A DNA stretch of 64,000 nt, taken from NCBI GenBank assembly GCA_963627995.1, contig CAVGCV010000001.1, positions 186,001 to 250,000 of the forward strand. Direction: 5' to 3'. The position numbers were made by a program, and so were the translations under genes. Of this stretch, positions 6,551 through 15,335 are shown piece by piece. A model generated the notes under the pieces. The model saw only the letters and a list, made by a program, of their open reading frames with translations, was not told where the DNA came from and ran no database searches. Source of the DNA: UBA3839 sp963627995. GTDB taxonomy: Bacteria > Bacteroidota > Bacteroidia > Bacteroidales > Bacteroidaceae. Numbering within the stretch: position 1 is the stretch's first letter; every line of letters begins with the position of its first letter.

Positions 6551-8923
6551 CTATCTCCGCCGCCCTTTTCCTCCTCGCCGGCCCCGGTGCGTCTTGCGCC
6601 GTCCGCCGCCCGTCCGTCCGTCGCCCTGCTTGGCGGTGTTGGGCTGGAGGTAGTTGACGGGCTTGCGTTCCGCGGTGGGGTCGGCGGACGAGAGCTTGCG
6701 CACGAGGTCGAAGTCGAGCTGCTTGCGGTAGAGGTTGGCCCTGGCCACGCGGATGCGCACCTTGTCGCCGAGGGCGAACCGCTGGTGCGACTTGCGCCCC
6801 ACGAGGCAGTAGTTGCGGTCGTCGAAGTCGAAGGCCTCGTCGCCGAGGAAGCGCACGGCGACCAGCCCCTCGCACTTGTACTGGTCGATTTCGGCGTAGA
6901 TGCCGATGTCGGTCACGCCCGTGACCTTCGCGTCGTACTCCTCGCCAATCTTGTCCTCCATGAACTCCACCTGCTTGTACTTGATGCTGGCGCGCTCGGC
7001 CTGCGTGGCCAGCAGCTCCATGGCCGAGGAGTGGTCGCACAGCTCCTCGTACTTGCTCTGGCTGGCGCTCTTTGCCCCCTCGGCGTAGCGCGTGAGCAGG
7101 CGGTGCACCATGAGGTCGGGGTAGCGGCGGATGGGGGACGTGAAGTGGGTGTAGTAGTCGAAGGCCAGCCCGTAGTGGCCGATGTTGACGGTGCTGTACC
7201 TGGCCTTCATCATGGCGCGCAGGGCGACGGTCTCCACCAGGTCCTGGATGGGCTTGCCCTGCACGTCGGACAGCATGCCGTTGATGCTCTGCGCGATGTC
7301 CTTCTTCGAGCCTTGCGTGCGGAGCAGGTAGCCGAAGCGCGCGACGAACTGCCCGAGCCTGTCGAGCTTGTTCGGGTCGGGCACGTCGTGGATGCGGTAG
7401 GGGAGCGTCTTGGCCTTGCCCTTGCCGTCCTTGGCCTTTCCCACGCTCTCGGCCACCGTGCGGTTGGCGAGGAGCATGAACTCCTCGACGAGCTTGTTGG
7501 CGTCCTTGGCGCGCTTGAAGTACACGCCCGTCGGCTTGCCGTTCTCGTCGATGTCGAAGCGCACCTCCTCGTGGTCGAAGTCGATGGCCCCGTTCCTCAT
7601 GCGCCGCTCGCGCAGGGTGTGCGCCATGCGGTTGAGCGCCACCAGCTCGTCCTTGAAGTCCTCCGCCGGGCGGGGCGGCACGTCGGCCGGCAGCGGCGCG
7701 AACGGCGGGGTGGGGGCCCTCATGTCCTCGGCCGACGCCTCGCCGAGCCGCTCGAGCAGGTGCTGCACCTCCTCGTAGACGAAGCGGCGGTCGCTCCGGA
7801 TGACGGTGTGGGCGATGCGGTAGCGCAGCACCTCGGCCTCCTCGCTCATCTCGAACACGACGGAGTAGGCCAGCTTCTCCTCGTTGGGGCGCAGCGAGCA
7901 GACGAAGTTGCACAGCCGCTCGGGCAGCATGGGCACGGTGCGGTCCACGAGGTAGACCGACGTGGCGCGCTGCCGCGCCTCCCTGTCGATGACGGAGTCC
8001 TCGGCCACGTAGTGCGACACGTCGGCGATGTGCACGCCCACCTCCCACACGCCCTCGCGGAGGCGGCGGATGGAGAGCGCGTCGTCGAAGTCCTTGGCGT
8101 CGCGCGGGTCGATGGTGAACGTCGTGACGGCGCGCATGTCCTCGCGCCGCGCGATTTCGGCGGGCGTGATGCCGGGGTCTATCTGCTCGGCGGCGGCCTC
8201 CACCTCCCCGGGGTACTTGTAGGGCAGCCCGAACTCGGCGAGGATGGCGTGCATCTCCGTGTCGTTGTTGCCGCTCTCGCCCAGCACGTCCACCACCTCG
8301 CCGATGGGGTTGCGCGCCCGCTCGGGCCAGTCGGTGACGCGCACGCACACCTTGTCGCCGTCGCGCGCGCCCCTCAGCTTCTCGGGCGGGATGAGGATGT
8401 CGTTGGGCAGGGCGTTGTTGTAGGAGATGAGGAAGGCGGCGTTCCTGGAAATCTGTATCGTCCCGATGACGGGCTTCTCGTTGCGCTGCACGATCTCGAT
8501 GATTTGGCCGTGCAGCTGGCGCGAGCTGCGCTGCTTGGCGAAGAGGCTCACCCTCACGCGGTCGCCGGGGAGGGCGTGGTAGGTGTCCTCGTTGTAGATG
8601 ACGATGCCCGTCCCGTCGGGCAGGTCCACGAAGTTGCGCCCGCCGTTGGTGCGCGCGAAGACGCCCTCGCAGATGTGCGACGACTGGGCGGACGAGAAGC
8701 CCCCGTTGTCGTTGCGCGCGATGTCGCCGGACTCCATCAGCTCGTTCAGGCAGTCCACGCAGAGCATCCGGGCTGTTTGCGTCGTGAGCTTGAGGCTGCG
8801 GAATATCTGCTTGAGCGAGTAGTCGTCGCCCGGGTGGGCCTTGAGGAAGTGCTGGAGCATGGAGCGAATCTCCTGCTTGTTGATGCCCGGCCTGGGCGTC
8901 CGTTTCTTTCTTGAGTTTTCCAT
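6551..8923 (-). CDS. rnr: Ribonuclease R
   Basis: A 790-residue processive 3'-5' exoribonuclease that degrades structured RNA. In order it has an N-terminal winged helix (about 20-85), cold-shock OB domains (about 90-250), the RNB catalytic domain with DPRDAKDFDDAL near 270-285 (the aspartates that bind Mg), an S1 domain (about 640-725), and a basic tail rich in Arg/Gly/Lys. A longer frame opens at a TTG at 8965, but ATG 8923 gives the normal RNase R start. It is convergent with the GH43 gene and divergent from the epimerase. A TTACTTTAG word about 30 bases upstream is a weak promoter candidate. Confidence 0.95.
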   Translation of the reverse strand: MENSRKKRTPRPGINKQEIRSMLQHFLKAHPGDDYSLKQIFRSLKLTTQTARMLCVDCLNELMESGDIARNDNGGFSSAQSSHICEGVFARTNGGRNFVDLPDGTGIVIYNEDTYHALPGDRVRVSLFAKQRSSRQLHGQIIEIVQRNEKPVIGTIQISRNAAFLISYNNALPNDILIPPEKLRGARDGDKVCVRVTDWPERARNPIGEVVDVLGESGNNDTEMHAILAEFGLPYKYPGEVEAAAEQIDPGITPAEIARREDMRAVTTFTIDPRDAKDFDDALSIRRLREGVWEVGVHIADVSHYVAEDSVIDREARQRATSVYLVDRTVPMLPERLCNFVCSLRPNEEKLAYSVVFEMSEEAEVLRYRIAHTVIRSDRRFVYEEVQHLLERLGEASAEDMRAPTPPFAPLPADVPPRPAEDFKDELVALNRMAHTLRERRMRNGAIDFDHEEVRFDIDENGKPTGVYFKRAKDANKLVEEFMLLANRTVAESVGKAKDGKGKAKTLPYRIHDVPDPNKLDRLGQFVARFGYLLRTQGSKKDIAQSINGMLSDVQGKPIQDLVETVALRAMMKARYSTVNIGHYGLAFDYYTHFTSPIRRYPDLMVHRLLTRYAEGAKSASQSKYEELCDHSSAMELLATQAERASIKYKQVEFMEDKIGEEYDAKVTGVTDIGIYAEIDQYKCEGLVAVRFLGDEAFDFDDRNYCLVGRKSHQRFALGDKVRIRVARANLYRKQLDFDLVRKLSSADPTAERKPVNYLQPNTAKQGDGRTGGGRRKTHRGRRGGKGRRR

Positions 8924-9011
8924 GTCTGTGAAAAATTGCTCTAAAGTAAGACTTTTCAGCGACAAAAGGGGCTTCCCAGCCTGGAAATGCAGTGAAATAA
9001 CCGAAAAGCCT

Positions 9012-9020
9012 TAACTTTGC
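9012..9020 (+). promoter_or_regulatory. -7 box of the epimerase-PAP2-prmC-recX unit
   Basis: TAACTTTGC, 40 bases before the ATG at 9061. The four genes that follow are separated by 4, 9 and -29 bases, so one transcript is likely. Confidence 0.7.
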
Positions 9021-9060
9021 AATCATTTTGAAACATTAAAAAGTCAACGAGCGTGCATTT

Positions 9061-10110
9061 ATGGCAAAAGAGCCTGTGAAGATTCTCATCACCGGCGCGA
9101 GCGGCTTCATCGGCAGCTTCCTGTGCGAGAAAGCCCTGGGCGAGCGCATGGACGTATGGGCCGGCGTGAGGCGGAGCTCGAGCCGGCGGTGGCTGCAGGA
9201 CGGGCGGCTGCATTTCCAGACGCTCGACATGGCCGACCCCGCGGCGCTGCGCGGCCAGCTCGAGGCGTTCAGGCGGCGCGAGGGGCGGTGGGACGTCGTG
9301 GTCCACGCGGCCGGGGCGACGAAATGCCTCGACGCCGCCGAGTTCGACAGCAGCAACTTCGGCTGCACGGTGAACCTTGTCGAGGCGCTCCGCGCGCTCG
9401 GCATGGCCCCGCGGCTCTTCGTCTACGTCAGCAGCCTGAGCGTGCTGGGCCCCGTGCGCGAGCGTCCCGTGCCCTACGAGGACATGACGGCCGACGACGC
9501 GCCGCGGCCCAACACGGCCTACGGGCGCAGCAAGCTGAAGAGCGAGAACTACCTGCGCGGGCTCGGGGCGGCGTTCCCCCACGTCGTGTTCCGCCCGACG
9601 GGGGTGTACGGCCCGCGCGAGCGCGACTACTTCCTGATGGCGAAGAGCGTCAGGCGGCACGTCGGCTTTTCCGTCGGCTTCCGGCCGCAGGACCTCACGT
9701 TCGTGTATGTGGAGGACCTGGCGGGGGCCATCTTCGCCGCCGTCGGCAAGGCCCTGCGGGGCGGCCTGCGGCAGGTCGAGGGGCGGACGTTCCACGTGAG
9801 CGACGGCCGCGTCTATCCGTCGCGGGCGTTCAGCGACCTGGTCCAGAAGGAGCTGGGCGTGCGGGGCGTGCTGCACGTCACGGCGCCGCTGTGGCTGCTG
9901 CGCTGCGTGTGCGCCGTCTCGGAATGGGCGTCGCGCCTGCTGGGGAAGCCCTCCACGCTCAACGGCGACAAGTACAAGATCATGTGCCAGCGCAACTGGC
10001 GGTGCGACATCACGCCCCTGCGCCGCGAGCTGGGCTACGAGCCGCAGTGGCCGCTGGAGCGGGGCGTGAAGGCCACGGTGGACTGGTACAAGGCGATGAA
10101 ATGGATTTAG
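9061..10110 (+). CDS. NAD-dependent epimerase/dehydratase (extended SDR)
   Basis: A 349-residue extended short-chain dehydrogenase. The NAD(P)-binding glycine motif TGASGFIG is at residues 11-18, and the catalytic pair is Tyr154-x-x-x-Lys158 (YGRSK) with a serine-rich strand before it (VYVSSLSVLG). Bacteroidetes relatives are annotated as nucleotide-sugar epimerases or as 3-beta-hydroxysteroid dehydrogenase-like proteins acting on sugars or lipids. Its tight coupling (4 bases) to a PAP2-type membrane enzyme suggests a lipid or glycolipid substrate, which is inference. Confidence 0.85.
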   Translation: MAKEPVKILITGASGFIGSFLCEKALGERMDVWAGVRRSSSRRWLQDGRLHFQTLDMADPAALRGQLEAFRRREGRWDVVVHAAGATKCLDAAEFDSSNFGCTVNLVEALRALGMAPRLFVYVSSLSVLGPVRERPVPYEDMTADDAPRPNTAYGRSKLKSENYLRGLGAAFPHVVFRPTGVYGPRERDYFLMAKSVRRHVGFSVGFRPQDLTFVYVEDLAGAIFAAVGKALRGGLRQVEGRTFHVSDGRVYPSRAFSDLVQKELGVRGVLHVTAPLWLLRCVCAVSEWASRLLGKPSTLNGDKYKIMCQRNWRCDITPLRRELGYEPQWPLERGVKATVDWYKAMKWI

Positions 10111-10114
10111 CGAC

Positions 10115-11074
10115 ATGAGTATCTTCTCCCGCCGGGAAGAGGAGAGCGGCCTCCTCAGCCTCGAGTCCGTGACGCTGCTCTACATGCTCGTCACCGCCGT
10201 GATGGTGCTCGCCTACTGGGACGGCCTCTCCGCGCCCCTCTCCATGCTCGGCTGGCGCGCCGGCGTGCTGGCCTACATGGCGCTGGCCAACCTGCTCTAC
10301 CACGCCTGGCCCAGCCGCCTGGCCATGCTGCTGCGCGGCTTCCCCCTCATCGCCCTGCTGGCGCAGTGGTACCCGGAGACCTACGAGTTCTGCAAGCAGC
10401 TCAACTACCAGGACCACGTCTTCGCGGCCATCGACTACCGCCTCTTCGGCTGCCAGCCCGCCCTCGTGTTCGACCGGTGGCTCGCCTCCACCTTCTGGAG
10501 CGAGGCGTTCTGCCTGGGCTACTACGCCTACTACTACATGATGGCCGCCATGGCGCTGTTCTACTTCTTCGCGCGCTACGCCGACTTCCAGCGGGCCATG
10601 TTCGTGTTCCTCGCCTCCTTCTTCGCCTTCTACCTCATCTTCGAGTTCCTGCCCGTCGCGGGGCCCCAGTACTACTACTGCGCCCTGGGGACGGATGCTG
10701 CGGGCAGCGGCGACTTCCCGCCCATGGGGCACTACTTCGCCACGCACACCGACGCGCTCTCCATCGCGCCCAAGGGCGTGTTCAGCCGCCTCGTGCTGGC
10801 CGCGCAGGAGGCCGGCGAGCATCCCACGGCGGCGTTCCCCAGCAGCCACGTGGGCATGTCGACGGTGACGATGCTGCTCGTGTGGCAGACGCGCAACCGC
10901 TGGCTCTTCTGGGCGATGGCGCCGCTCTTCGTGCTGCTCTGCTTCGCCACGGTCTACATCAAGGCGCACTACGCCATCGACTCCCTGGCCGGGCTCGCGG
11001 CCGGCTTCCTCTTCTTCGCCGCCGCGAACAGGGCCTACCCCTGGGCGCGGCACGCCCTGCGCCTGAAACCCTGA
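10115..11074 (+). CDS. PAP2-superfamily membrane phosphatase/phosphotransferase
   Basis: A 319-residue polytopic membrane protein with six or more hydrophobic segments. Two PAP2 motifs are clear: FPSSHVGMS with His245, and KAHYAIDSLAG with His285 and Asp289. Together these make the phosphohistidine active site. The first PAP2 motif (KxxxxxxRP) is not evident. That pattern is seen in the Aur1/inositol-phosphorylceramide-synthase-like branch (PAP2_3), which would fit sphingolipid head-group transfer in Bacteroidales. A simple lipid phosphatase is equally possible. It follows the epimerase by 4 bases. Confidence 0.8.
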   Translation: MSIFSRREEESGLLSLESVTLLYMLVTAVMVLAYWDGLSAPLSMLGWRAGVLAYMALANLLYHAWPSRLAMLLRGFPLIALLAQWYPETYEFCKQLNYQDHVFAAIDYRLFGCQPALVFDRWLASTFWSEAFCLGYYAYYYMMAAMALFYFFARYADFQRAMFVFLASFFAFYLIFEFLPVAGPQYYYCALGTDAAGSGDFPPMGHYFATHTDALSIAPKGVFSRLVLAAQEAGEHPTAAFPSSHVGMSTVTMLLVWQTRNRWLFWAMAPLFVLLCFATVYIKAHYAIDSLAGLAAGFLFFAAANRAYPWARHALRLKP

Positions 11075-11083
11075 CCCCCGCCC

Positions 11084-11965
11084 ATGCAGAAGCCCCTCCA
11101 CAGAACGGTGCAGGACACGCTCGCGCGGTCGATGGACGCGCGCGAGGCGCGCGCCGTGGCCATGCTGCTGATGGAGCGCGTGGCGGGGCTGACGCCGGCC
11201 GGCGTGCTGGCGGGGCGCGACGAGGCGCTGGGGGCCGACGTGGCCCGGCGCGTGGCCGCCATGGCGCGGCGCGTGGCGCGTGGCGAGCCGGTGCAGTACG
11301 TGCTGGGCGCGGCCGACTTCTGCGGCCTGTCGGTGGGCGTGGCGCCGGGCGTGCTGGTGCCGCGTCCCGAAACCGAGGAGCTGGTGGCCTGGGTGGCGGA
11401 GGACGGCGCGCGCGAGCCCCGCCCCGCGGGCGCGCTCCGCTTCCTGGACATCGGCACGGGCAGCGGCTGCATCGCCCTCGCGCTCAAGTCGCGCTTCCCC
11501 GGCGCCGAGGTCGCGGCGTGGGACGTGTCGCCCGCCGCGCTGCGCATTGCCCGGGCGAACGCCGCGCGGCTGGGGCTGGACGTCGGCTTCGAGCTGCGCG
11601 ACGTGCTGGCGCCCGTCGCGCCGGCGGGGGGCGGCTTCTCGGCCGTGGTCAGCAACCCTCCCTACGTGTGCCGGAGCGAGGCGGCGGCCATGGCGCGCAA
11701 CGTCGTCGGCCACGAGCCGCACGTGGCCCTCTTCGTGCCCGACGACGACCCGCTGCTCTTCTACCGCGCCATCGCCCGCGCCGGGCACGCGCTGCTGCGC
11801 CCCGGCGGCTTCCTCTATGCCGAAATCAACGAGCGCTTCGGACGGGAGACGGCGCGCCTCCTGCGGCGGCTGGGCTACGAGGACGTGGAGCTGCGCGACG
11901 ACCAGTTTGGAAAGAACCGAATGATAAAGGGACGCTATGGAAAGGCAGAGGAAGCCGATGACTGA
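11084..11965 (+). CDS. prmC: Release factor glutamine N5-methyltransferase
   Basis: A 293-residue SAM-dependent methyltransferase that modifies the GGQ glutamine of RF1/RF2. An N-terminal helical domain (about 1-85) precedes the SAM site LDIGTGSGCIALAL near residue 121. The catalytic NPPY is at 191-194, followed by the usual YRAIARAGHALLRPGG strand. Length and both motifs fit PrmC. Its 3' end overlaps recX, whose internal ATG at 11958 forms ATGACTGA with the prmC stop. Confidence 0.95.
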   Translation: MQKPLHRTVQDTLARSMDAREARAVAMLLMERVAGLTPAGVLAGRDEALGADVARRVAAMARRVARGEPVQYVLGAADFCGLSVGVAPGVLVPRPETEELVAWVAEDGAREPRPAGALRFLDIGTGSGCIALALKSRFPGAEVAAWDVSPAALRIARANAARLGLDVGFELRDVLAPVAPAGGGFSAVVSNPPYVCRSEAAAMARNVVGHEPHVALFVPDDDPLLFYRAIARAGHALLRPGGFLYAEINERFGRETARLLRRLGYEDVELRDDQFGKNRMIKGRYGKAEEADD

Positions 11966-12434
11966 GGAGGCCGCGCTGCTGCGGCTCTCGGCCCTGTGCG
12001 CCGCGGCGGAGCACTGCGTCGGCGACGTGCGCAGGAAGCTGGCGGCGTGGGAGCTGCCCGAGGGGGCGGCCGACCGCGTCGTGGAGCGGCTGCTGCGCGA
12101 GCGGTTTGTCGACGAGGGCCGCTACGCCCGCGCCTTCGTGCGCGACAAGTTCCGCCACAACCGCTGGGGCGCGCGGAAAATCGCCTACGAGCTGCGCGCG
12201 AGGGGGGTGCCGGAGGCGGACATCGACGACGCGCTGGCGGAAATCCCGCCGGAGGACGCGGAGCGGACGCTGGCCGCCCTGCTCCGGCAGAAGTTGCGGA
12301 CGACGCGGGGGAAGAGCGACTACGACGTGCTCCTGAAGCTGCTGCGCTTCGCCGTCGCCCGCGGCTTCTCGCAGGACGAGGCGCGGCGCTGCTTGCGGCG
12401 CATCGTCGCGGAGGAGGGCGGGGACGGCGGCTGA
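11937..12434 (+). CDS. recX: Regulatory protein RecX
   Basis: A 165-residue RecX-family protein, an inhibitor and modulator of RecA filaments. It is built of three-helix repeats: AEHCVGDVRRKLAAWEL, then LLRERFVDEGRYARAFVRDK with RWGARKIAYELRARGV, and the C-terminal KSDYDVLLKLLRFAVARGFS. The ATG at 11937 gives a 29-base overlap with prmC. ATG 11958 (MTEEAALLRL) is an equally good start that couples to the prmC stop. The gene ends 53 bases before five-box element copy 2. Confidence 0.88.
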   Translation: MERQRKPMTEEAALLRLSALCAAAEHCVGDVRRKLAAWELPEGAADRVVERLLRERFVDEGRYARAFVRDKFRHNRWGARKIAYELRARGVPEADIDDALAEIPPEDAERTLAALLRQKLRTTRGKSDYDVLLKLLRFAVARGFSQDEARRCLRRIVAEEGGDGG

Positions 12435-12486
12435 CGCCGCCCGGTGTCCGCTCCAAACACCTCGCATACAAACACTTGCGTCCGCC

Positions 12487-12600
12487 CGGAAAAACACTGC
12501 GGAGGGGCGGGAAAACGTCCGCGGAGAAAAATATTTTCCTCCGCGGACGAAACACATTTCCTCCGCAGAGCGAGGAAAAAAACACTGCGGACGTTTTTCG
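12487..12600 (+). repeat. Five-box 22-bp-phased element, copy 2
   Basis: Boxes start at 12497, 12519, 12541, 12563 and 12585, with every step exactly 22. Same orientation as copy 1. It fills the recX-dus gap and ends 16 bases before the dus ATG, so it is part of any transcript reaching dus. No -7 box was found between it and dus. Confidence 0.9.
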
Positions 12601-12615
12601 AACCATTGAACGGCA

Positions 12616-13632
12616 ATGAAAATCAGAGACTTGGACTTGGGCGAGCGGCCTGTCGTGCTGGCCCCGATGGAGGACGTGACCGACCAGGCGTTCCGGCTCC
12701 TTTGCAAGGAGTTCGGCGCGTCGATGGTCTATTCGGAGTTCGTCAGCGCCGACGCGCTCATCCGCAGCGTGAACCGCTCGCTGGAGAAAATCCGCGTGAA
12801 CGCCGCCGAGCGCCCCGTGGCCATCCAGATTTACGGGCGCGACGTGGACTCCATGGTCGAGGCGGCGCGGATCGTCGAGGCCGAGGCGCGCCCCGACGTG
12901 CTCGACATCAACTTCGGCTGCCCCGTGAGGAAGGTGGCGGGCAAGGGCGCGGGCGCGGGGATGCTGCGCAACGTGCCGCTGCTGCTCGACATCGCGCGCG
13001 CCGTGGTGGCCGCCGTCCGCCTGCCCGTGACGGTGAAGACGCGCCTGGGCTGGGACGACGGCACGAAGAACATCGTGGAGCTGGCCGAGCGGCTGCAGGA
13101 CTGCGGCGTCGAGGCGCTGACCATCCACGGGCGCACGCGCAGCCAGATGTACACGGGGCAGGCCGACTGGACGCTCATCGGCGAGGTGAAGCGCAACCCG
13201 CGGATGCGCATCCCCGTCATCGGCAACGGCGACATCGACTCGGCCGAGCGCGCCCTCGACGCCTTCGCCCGCTACGGCGTGGACGGCGTGATGGTGGGGC
13301 GCGCCACGTTCGGGCGGCCCTGGATTTTCCGCGAAATCCGCGCCCTGCTCGACACGGGACGCCCGGCCGCGGGCATGGACGCGGCGTGGAAGCTCGACGT
13401 GCTGCGGCGGCAGGTGCGCAAGAGCGTGGAGTGCTCCATGCGGCGCGCCGGCTGCCCCCGCAAGGCCACGGAGCTGGGCGGCATCATCCACGTGCGCCGC
13501 CACCTGGCCTCCTCGCCCCTGTTCAAGGGCATCCCCGACTTCCGCGCGACCCGCGTGCGGATGCTCCGGGCCGAGACCGTGGACGAGCTCTTCGCCGTCC
13601 TCGACGAGGCCGCCGGGCGGCTGGGCGTTTAG
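12616..13632 (+). CDS. dus: tRNA-dihydrouridine synthase
   Basis: A 338-residue FMN enzyme that reduces uridine in the tRNA D-loop. TIM-barrel landmarks: LAPMEDVTDQAFR at the N-terminus (FMN binding), DINFGCP with catalytic Cys102, the VKTRLGWDD strand, IHGRTRSQMYTG, and the FMN phosphate site GNGDI with VMVGRATFGRPW. This is the DusB-like layout common in Bacteroidetes, where usually a single Dus is present. Its start lies only 16 bases after the five-box element, which is unusual for the family of elements. Confidence 0.93.
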   Translation: MKIRDLDLGERPVVLAPMEDVTDQAFRLLCKEFGASMVYSEFVSADALIRSVNRSLEKIRVNAAERPVAIQIYGRDVDSMVEAARIVEAEARPDVLDINFGCPVRKVAGKGAGAGMLRNVPLLLDIARAVVAAVRLPVTVKTRLGWDDGTKNIVELAERLQDCGVEALTIHGRTRSQMYTGQADWTLIGEVKRNPRMRIPVIGNGDIDSAERALDAFARYGVDGVMVGRATFGRPWIFREIRALLDTGRPAAGMDAAWKLDVLRRQVRKSVECSMRRAGCPRKATELGGIIHVRRHLASSPLFKGIPDFRATRVRMLRAETVDELFAVLDEAAGRLGV

Positions 13633-13684
13633 TGAAATAAACCTAAAAAACGCCGTTCGGCCAGAAAGCCAACGAAATAAATAA

Positions 13685-13693
13685 TAACTTTGC
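13685..13693 (+). promoter_or_regulatory. -7 box of the FKBP cluster
   Basis: TAACTTTGC, 30 bases before the ATG at 13723. Confidence 0.7.
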
Positions 13694-13722
13694 ACGATTT
13701 CTGTAAAGATTGTAGGGAAAGA

Positions 13723-14331
13723 ATGGACAAACTTAGCTACGCGCTGGGACTGGGCATCGGCCAGCAGCTTCGGCAGATGGGGCTGAAAGACGCCTTGAAG
13801 ATAGAGGATTTCGCGCAGTCCGTCACGGACGTGCTGCGGGGCAACGAGCTGAAGGTGAGGAACACGGAGGCGCAGGGCATCGTCAATGCCTTCTTCGCCG
13901 AGCAGGAGAAGCGGCTCAAGGCCGAGAAGGCCGAGAGGGGCAGGCAGGCGATGGAGGAGGGGCGCGCGTTCCTCAGGGACAACGCGTCGCGTCCGGGCGT
14001 GGCGACCACGAAGAGCGGGCTGCAGTACGAGGTGCTCAGGGAGGGCGGCGGCAAGAGGCCGAAGGCCGCCGACAAGGTGCGCTGCCACTACGAGGGAACG
14101 CTCATCGACGGCACCGTGTTCGACTCGTCCTACAGGCGCGGCGAGCCCGCCACGTTCGGGCTCAGCCAGGTCATCGCCGGCTGGACGGAGGGCCTGCAGC
14201 TCATGAGCGAGGGCGCGAAGTACCGCTTCTACATCCCCTACCTCCTGGGCTACGGCGAGGGCGGCGCGGGCGAGACGATTCCGCCGTTCGCGACGCTGGT
14301 TTTCGACGTGGAGCTGCTGGAGGTCCTCTGA
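13723..14331 (+). CDS. Cytoplasmic FKBP-type peptidyl-prolyl isomerase
   Basis: 202 residues with no signal peptide. An N-terminal helical FKBP_N domain (about 1-95, Lys/Glu-rich) precedes the C-terminal FKBP fold (about 100-200) with HYEGTLIDGTVFDSSY, QVIAGWTEGLQLM and the closing TLVFDVELLEVL. The enzyme should catalyse cis-trans isomerisation of prolyl bonds. It is the first of three FKBP paralogues in a row and the only one that lacks an export signal. An upstream in-frame extension to 13690 would start inside the promoter box, so ATG 13723 was chosen. Confidence 0.92.
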   Translation: MDKLSYALGLGIGQQLRQMGLKDALKIEDFAQSVTDVLRGNELKVRNTEAQGIVNAFFAEQEKRLKAEKAERGRQAMEEGRAFLRDNASRPGVATTKSGLQYEVLREGGGKRPKAADKVRCHYEGTLIDGTVFDSSYRRGEPATFGLSQVIAGWTEGLQLMSEGAKYRFYIPYLLGYGEGGAGETIPPFATLVFDVELLEVL

Positions 14332-14388
14332 GCGAGGGACCCTCTGCGGGCGATAAAGGAACAACTTCAAAAAACATAAGGAAAAGCA

Positions 14389-15270
14389 ATGAAGAATCTT
14401 CTTTTTGTGGCGGCTGCGGCCGCCGCCGTGGCGCTCGCCTCGTGCGAGAGCGCGACAGTCAAGACTGAGTTCAACACCGAGGAGGACTCGCTGGCCTACA
14501 ACTTCGGCCGCTACCAGGGCGAGGGCCTGAAGGAGGCGCTCCCCATGCAGTTCAACGTGGACTCGGCGCACATCGACGCGTTCATCAAGGGACTGAAGGA
14601 GGGCGCGTTCGACAAGGACGACAAGGACAGGGACGCCTACCTGCAGGGCGTGCAGATCGGCCAGCAGATTCAGCAGATGACCAAGGGCCTCTCGAACGAG
14701 GTGTATGAGGGCGACACGACCAAGACGGTGAACATCGGCAACATCGTGGCCGGCATCCTCGCCGCCATCAAGCCCGAGGCCGGCAAGGCGGACAGCGTGT
14801 GCCGGGCCGAGGCGCAGGAGGCGCAGGGCAAGTTCATGGACTACATGAACAAGCTTCAGGAGAAGAAGATGGAGAAGCAGTACGGCGACCAGAAGAAGAA
14901 GAACGAGGCCTACCTGGAGACCAACAAGAAGGCCGAGGGCGTCGTCACCCTGCCCAGCGGCGTGCAGTACAAGGTGCTGGCCGAGGGCAAGGGCGACCTG
15001 CCGACGGACTCCACCGTCGTGAAGTGCCACTACGAGGGCAAGCTCATCGACGGCACCGTGTTCGACTCGTCCTACGAGCGCAGCGAGCCGTTCGAGGTGA
15101 ACATGGCCGCGCCGCGCGTCATCAAGGGCTGGGCCGAGGTGCTGAAGCTCATGCCGGCCGGCTCGAAGTGGGAAGTGACGATACCCGCCGACCAGGCCTA
15201 CGGGGCGCAGGACATGGGCCAGATCAAGCCGTTCTCGACGCTCATCTTCACCATCGAGGTCTTGAAATAA
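14389..15270 (+). CDS. FKBP-type peptidyl-prolyl isomerase, lipoprotein
   Basis: A 293-residue FkpA/Mip-like isomerase. A lipoprotein signal ends LASC, with the lipidated Cys near residue 19. The dimerising FKBP_N region (about 30-165, charged helices) carries the catalytic FKBP domain (about 185-293) with CHYEGKLIDGTVFDSSY and the final STLIFTIEVLK. It probably sits in the periplasm, anchored in a membrane, helping outer-membrane or secreted proteins fold. The gap from the cytoplasmic paralogue is 57 bases, consistent with one operon. Confidence 0.92.
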   Translation: MKNLLFVAAAAAAVALASCESATVKTEFNTEEDSLAYNFGRYQGEGLKEALPMQFNVDSAHIDAFIKGLKEGAFDKDDKDRDAYLQGVQIGQQIQQMTKGLSNEVYEGDTTKTVNIGNIVAGILAAIKPEAGKADSVCRAEAQEAQGKFMDYMNKLQEKKMEKQYGDQKKKNEAYLETNKKAEGVVTLPSGVQYKVLAEGKGDLPTDSTVVKCHYEGKLIDGTVFDSSYERSEPFEVNMAAPRVIKGWAEVLKLMPAGSKWEVTIPADQAYGAQDMGQIKPFSTLIFTIEVLK

Positions 15271-15285
15271 CGGAAACAAGGAACA

Positions 15286-15320
15286 GGCTGCGCGCCCTCC
15301 GCCGAGGAGGGCCCGCAGCC
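15286..15320 (+). terminator. Hairpin between the second and third FKBP genes
   Basis: GGCTGCG-x-GCCCTCC pairs with GGAGGGC-x-CGCAGCC around a short loop, followed by CCTATTTTCT. It could terminate part of the transcription after the second FKBP gene, giving less of the third product, or protect the upstream message. Confidence 0.6.
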
Positions 15321-15335
15321 CCTATTTTCTGAACC

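Noticed and set aside
8923..8965. TTG start of RNase R at 8965
   Set aside because: It adds 14 residues not expected for RNase R; ATG 8923 gives a normal N-terminus.
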